From NCBI RefSeq assembly GCF_028476545.1, contig NW_026732299.1, positions 388,501-452,500 on the forward strand: a stretch of DNA of 64,000 nt. Reading direction: 5' to 3'. Below the pieces are notes generated by a model. It ran no database searches. It saw only the letters and a program-made list of their open reading frames with translations, and was not told the DNA's origin. Position 1 is the first letter of the stretch. Every line of letters begins with the position of its first letter. The stretch is from Physella acuta. Taxonomy: Eukaryota; Mollusca; Gastropoda; Physidae. The translations under genes and the position numbers were made by a program. Shown here piece by piece: positions 58,891-64,000 of this stretch.

Positions 58891-60972
58891 ACTAAGATTC
58901 TCCGGCTCCAGATTCTAAAACAACAATCCCACTACAGCTTGTATCAAAAATCATTTGTTTCAAGTAGTATTTTTACTAGGTAAAACCATTAATTTTATTA
59001 AGACCATTAGTAAGAGTAGGTACACAACAAAAAAATTACGTAAGCTATTACCAAATTCTCAGAAAATGAAACTAACAATTATTTATCAACCTATTTAAGT
59101 TTGGTAGAAATCTAGATGTCCTAAAAAATTATCATTATCTAATATTGTCAAAGTTCAAGTTTTAATGAAGACATGAGTGATTTCAAAAGAATTGAAGTTT
59201 TTAGTTGTTTATTTTCCAAAAGTCCAAGAGCTCATGGATTCTGGGAGGGTGCTTGAATCCTGTTGTTTTTTTCAATAGTAAAGGCAAACAAAAAAAAACA
59301 TGCAAAAGTTTCCTTTTTTAATCACAATAAATTTAGAATAAATAAAATCACCTGGATATGTTTAAACATACATAAAATTTATTATATTACTTCTAAGTAA
59401 GTAATAAAGCAACAATTGCTGTATAATGCAGCAAAAAAAAGCAACTAAAATGCCACACAAGTATATATTAAACATGTAAAATAAGGTATAACCAACTGAA
59501 TATATTTTTTGCAATAGCTATCTGGCACAAAATCAACAACTACACAAATTATTAAAAATTTCAATGAAGACTAAACATAGAAATACAATTTTAAAAGGTT
59601 TTATCTAAATGCTTACAGAGTTAAAACAAATTACATATAACTAACTGGCCAAAACTATGATCACAATGACTGAAATAGTATTAAAATCCACATGTTATTG
59701 AAAATCTGTTTTCCTTGCAACAATTGTGTAGCTTAATTAAATTTTATTTCCAAACAAATTAATAAATGCAAGAACGTGTGCATATTTTGGAACAAAGTGT
59801 TTTCATGAAGTATAATAAATATGCTTATGTTTTGAATTGCAATACCATGAAGTTTAAGCATTTTAAACTATATTTAAATACTTTAACATACTTTTCTTTA
59901 AAACAGTAATATTTTTATGAACATGTTAAGTAAGCACAGTTGAAATAAAATTTAATAAAATATTTAATATTTAATATTCTTTAAAAATTGCATAATTTTA
60001 TTGTAGGGAAGACATTGAAACTTAGGATTCAAATATTTTTCTTTGTTAACCAACACATGAATTCCAGAATATACTGCTGACAATATCAGTAGACCTAGAC
60101 TAGAATTGGTATAATTAAAATATTGACAGCATTTATTTTCATGAAAATATTTCACATAAACTTTTTATTTAGATTTCAAATATGATTTGATAATGCTTGT
60201 ACAGATAAAAATTTAAAGGATTTTTACATGTTTAGTAAACAACATTGTAATGCAGTATTCTCACGAAAAATATACATAGAATTCTTTGCAAAAGCATTAT
60301 AGGTGCAGAACTTTTACACCCAATAAATAACAATAGCAAGCCCATGGAAGTATGATGTAAGATATATATTCTTTATAAAAATAAAATACTTTAAATGTTA
60401 GAGTTAATCTTGCTAAATTGAAAACAAATTGCTCCAAACTTGTATGAAAAAGCTTTAGGCAATTAGTCAAGCTAGTGGAATGACTAATACAATAACATTG
60501 AAATTGTGAAAAATTGGACCTACTGCAGCTCTTTGTACTCTATTATAAAAAATAAGAAAAAAAAATTATTTGCCGGCAACAGATAATAAAAATTATTGAT
60601 AAAAAAAAACAATATTGCACTTTGGTTAAAAAAAATTCCTTCTGAAATAAATTACTTACACATTAAAGAAAAACATGGAGATCTTTAATGTCATTGCTAA
60701 CTTGTTTCCAACTGATGTCTTTTTATACCAGAGGCTGCAGGTGTTAGTTAACTATTTAGTAATTACATCATCAACCATGTGATTTTAGAATTGCAATTTT
60801 ATTTATTTTGCTATTGCATCAACAATATCGAACATAACAACATGACAAACAAAATAAATATTTTAATTACTAGCATATAATTGTCTAACAAAATAACCAT
60901 GAAAGACTAATATTTATATCTTTTTATCATGGGTATTGCTTACCACCGGATTAAAATTCAAACTATTTTCCA
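58891..60972. other. AT-rich interval before the monoamine oxidase 3' end
   Basis: Likely the monoamine oxidase 3' UTR on its right side. No exon, tandem repeat or transposon end was recognised. Confidence 0.5.
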
Positions 60973-62707
60973 TTAACTGGCATCAAATACGAGTCGTATG
61001 TTTTTTACAAATGTCGCAGACGATGCCATATTATTACTCTTAGATATGAAATAGACGGCAGAAACTACACCCATGCCAACTGCAGCCCAGGTCATCCAGT
61101 TGTGGTTCACTTGATGAGTCTCAGAACTGGTCTCTGAGAGATGGTGCGCCTCTGGATCAGGTGATGTAATTATCAAAGGGCGAAGATGATAGAGAACCTG
61201 TCAGTTATATAAAAAGTATTTTATTTATTTATTTAGTAATTAGACCCGTAAAAGATTGTACTTAAAGTATATTTTGTTTGGAATGAACTTCATATGATAG
61301 TAGTTTACCTGGCCAATGGACATAACTGTGTGAGCAATTAATCATGTTTTACATGCCTCTTTGGATTTGGCCTACTGACTGGAGACTATATGTTGTGTAA
61401 TTGAGGTGTTCAGTGTGCTACCAAGAAGTAAGTAAGCTGGAACTAAGTTTGTCAACTGTGAGAACGAATGTATGTGTGCTCCTGTATATTCAAGGATTTT
61501 TATCCAGTATTCTTTCCAGTAATATTTAAATATTGTTATCCAATGTTCTTTGCAGTGGTATTCAAGTATTCTTATCAAATATTCTTTCCAGTAGTATTTA
61601 TTTCTATCCAATATTTTTTTATTTGTAAAATATAATCTTAAAAGTAAATAAACTTGCTTATACATTAGTAAAATAAAAAAACTGAAATATTCTTTATAAT
61701 AAAATGTTGTACCTCAGTTGCTGCTCTGAAACCTGACTGTACGGCACCATTCATAAAACCACACCAAACAGTAGCAGTTTCTGTCCCAGCAAAATGTATC
61801 CTGTACATAGTAGTTGCATTTTTTCATTCAAGCTTTGAAAGGGTTTATCAGGTTTAAACTTTTCTAAAGATTTTGTCATCTAATGGCACAAAGTCTGTCA
61901 AGTATTAATTTTCTATTGTAGTGTTTGTTATTGATCAAACCTGTCAAAAGGTTCCCTCAGCTCACTGTTGAAATATTTGGTAGTTCCGGGCATTAATGAC
62001 TTCAAAAAACATCCCCCATTAAATGGTTCCTTGCTCCAGTCCATCTGAGAAAACTCTAAAATCTTATGACAGTCTGGACCCAAGTGGTTTTCAATTAATC
62101 TCATGATGATAGCTCTTCTGTTTTTAGGCTAGAAAAAAATAAAAAATAATGACTGAAGTTTTTTTTAGAAAAATCCAGTGTTTATTACTAGCAACAAGTT
62201 GTTATATTGAACCACTCTTGTCTTTAAATATGTGTATCTAATTGACAGGCCAATATTTGAATCTAATTAACAGGCCACACAAAAACAAACTAGGCAGCAG
62301 CTGCAATGTGACACCTTTAACTTACAAATGATTAAACATTAGACCACTTTCCCATATGAGTACTAAAAAAGTCTCAAACATTTCACTCAGAGTTGTTTTC
62401 CTTTGACAATATATAAATTCTCTACCATGTATATTTATCAATTTATGTAGTTTATGCATAACACACATCCCTCCTCAGTTATCAAAAAAAGAATGAAAAA
62501 AGAGCAAGTTTTGTTTTTCCATTCAATTATTTATGAAATACTAACATCACTATCCAGACCCTGAGAGGAAGAAATGAAACCAGCTAGAGCAGGATTTCCC
62601 CGGCCTGATGATGCATCATACACAATACCAACTGGCCCAAGCTCATTGTTTTCTAAAACAGCTTGAAAGCCATACTGATACTTGTCATTGTCTTGTTTCC
62701 AGAAAGC
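60973..62707 (-). CDS. MAO: Flavin monoamine oxidase, 3' four exons
   Basis: Monoamine oxidases oxidise biogenic amines at the mitochondrial outer membrane using covalent FAD. Exons (-, 5' to 3'): 62707-62546, 62128-61941, 61800-61713, 61197-60973 (stop TAA 60973-60975); 663 nt, phases consistent. The upstream half lies beyond the window or was not recognised. AFWKQDND begins the part after the MAO 'PFWR' type site. [16 protein letters not shown] corresponds to the NWCEEQYSGGCYTTY region, with the flavin-linking Cys present. [17 protein letters not shown] is the FAD-binding C-terminal signature, then [18 protein letters not shown] hydrophobic segment [19 protein letters not shown] with a short polar tail matches the MAO membrane anchor. 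Both tyrosines of the MAO aromatic cage are Phe here. A related amine oxidase outside MAO A/B proper is the main alternative. Confidence 0.88.
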
Positions 62708-64000
62708 CTGGTAACAAAAGTGAATGTTAAGAAGTTTTATTATAAAAAAAATCATGAAAATCATGACATTTGACGTTACAGAGAGAGTAAAAACAGAATA
62801 TGAGTACTCTACTGTTCCAAATATGCAGTCATATAATAAAAATCTGGATTAAATGCAAATACAAAGAATGCTAATCTTATAATGGTGAGGAACTGTATAC
62901 ACTGGTAACATTTTGTTTTTTAGCGCAATTTCCATTCTGGAGAATTGCGTTTATTAACCCGTCATTTCTGGATGTATGAATGTATGAATGGATGGATGGA
63001 TGGATGGATGTGTGTCCGCAGCTTTAAGTCGTATCTCCTCCTCAACGAAGCAATATCGATGACTAGTTCCAAAAGCAATTATGTTAAGCAAGTTACGAGG
63101 ATGAACATAGGCTATAAAAATTCCGGGTTTCTTTCATGGATTTCCCGGAAAAGCCAAAAAACCTAAAAAAAAAAGCAGTTTTTGGCCCATATCTCGGCAA
63201 CCAGACCACTTAGCGACTTGAAACATGTACCAATCGATTCCTGCCATAATTTAGAACAATATTGCCGAAGAAAGTTTTCAAAAATATCCTTTCGTTCGGT
63301 CACAAAAATTTTTTTGAATTAATTAAAATTTGGACCGAATTAGTAGGCATTTTTTCCAACCACACCACACGCGTCATCACGTTCAATAGCTGCACCATCA
63401 CATTCAATGGCTGCGTCATCACGTTCAGTAGCTAGGCGCGCAATGGTTTTTATTTTATCTAACTCTACTGTAAATAAAACATGTAAAATACTGAAATTTT
63501 TTTTTAATAAAAACGTTTTAATAACTAACCAATGGTTTTACTAACCCTGCTCTTGATTTACGCTACGACAGAGCTATTTTTAGATAACACAAGGAAATTG
63601 CGCTAAAATTGTCACTAGACTTTTTAATTACTTGTTTTTCCAAATGTTGGGGTTTTTTTTTTAATGCAATTTAGTCTAAATATTATTGTTGAAAACCCAC
63701 TTTCAGTTAGATGGTTTCCAATTCAATAAATTTTATCTTTCATACATTTCTTTCTATGATGTACAGCTCGTACAGCTCACAAGAATGTGCAACTAGTTAA
63801 ATATCAACAAGAAAATTTATATTTAATTTTTCAAAACTAATTTTTTTAGTTGATATTTTCACATGTGATACTTCATTCATAGCTTAAAACATAACGAATG
63901 ATCAGTTAGGTCTCAGCAATCTCATCAGTTTTATGCCCATTTCAATACAATATATGATTTGTCAATGAGAGTTAAAGGTTACAGTAAGAAATTAATTAGT
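62708..64000. other. Presumed monoamine oxidase intron with family D repeat
   Basis: No further coding exon was recognised on the minus strand up to the edge. Most of it is taken by the family D repeat (62917-63640). Confidence 0.5.
62917..63640 (-). repeat. Dispersed repeat, family D, copy 2
   Basis: Inverted relative to 49804-50250, with the same block order. Both ends carry TTTAGCGCAATTTCC in opposite orientation (62921, 63591). A stretch of about 250 bp at 63335-63590, including three spaced CATCACGTTCA(A/G)T-like words, is absent from copy 1. Confidence 0.85.

Overview
The window is animal nuclear DNA: AT-rich, with intron-rich genes whose exons join in frame at GT...AG junctions, and full of small DNA transposons. 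Abundant TAGATC-type hexamers, the recurring AGGCCTA motif and the repeat load suggest a gastropod mollusc, probably a freshwater pulmonate snail. That placement comes from pattern memory and was not tested.

Six conserved host genes were found by translating exons and checking splice phase. (1) An R7-type RGS protein of the RGS9/11 class, + strand, 5112-12735, 15 exons, 551 codons plus stop. (2) EEF2KMT (FAM86), elongation factor 2 lysine methyltransferase, - strand, 17601-21813, 8 exons, 413 aa. (3) RNPS1, a splicing activator and exon-junction-complex factor, + strand, 29705-37787; its first coding exon was not found. (4) UBE2S, the K11-chain E2 of the APC/C, - strand, 39017-42455, with a possible 9-nt first exon at 46262-46270. 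(5) ARL6IP1, an ER membrane-shaping protein, + strand, 52229-55628, 6 exons, 218 aa. (6) The last four exons of a flavin monoamine oxidase, - strand, 60973-62707, continuing beyond the right edge. Strands strictly alternate, giving three tail-to-tail pairs and two head-to-head pairs. The genes are unrelated housekeeping and signalling genes and form no operon.

The rest is mobile-element material: a MITE family with TGACGTCA sites and a C tract (four loci), several hAT-type elements (one 1.8-kb hAT with a decayed transposase, nested in a foldback element in an RNPS1 intron), foldback elements, tRNA-headed SINEs, a 5'-truncated LINE in ARL6IP1 intron 1, minisatellites, (TA)n, and many C or G homopolymer runs. 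No retrovirus-like, Polinton-like, CRISPR or bacterial feature was seen.

The most unusual signal is in EEF2KMT. A 37-bp minisatellite of about 14 units begins inside the 3' end of a coding exon and has copied the exon end together with its 5' splice site, leaving about ten decoy donors in tandem downstream of the real one. Also notable are Phe at both aromatic-cage Tyr positions of the monoamine oxidase, Ala at a UBE2S acceptor-helix Glu, and a Pro-Trp-Glu C terminus on the RGS protein like that of vertebrate RGS9-2.
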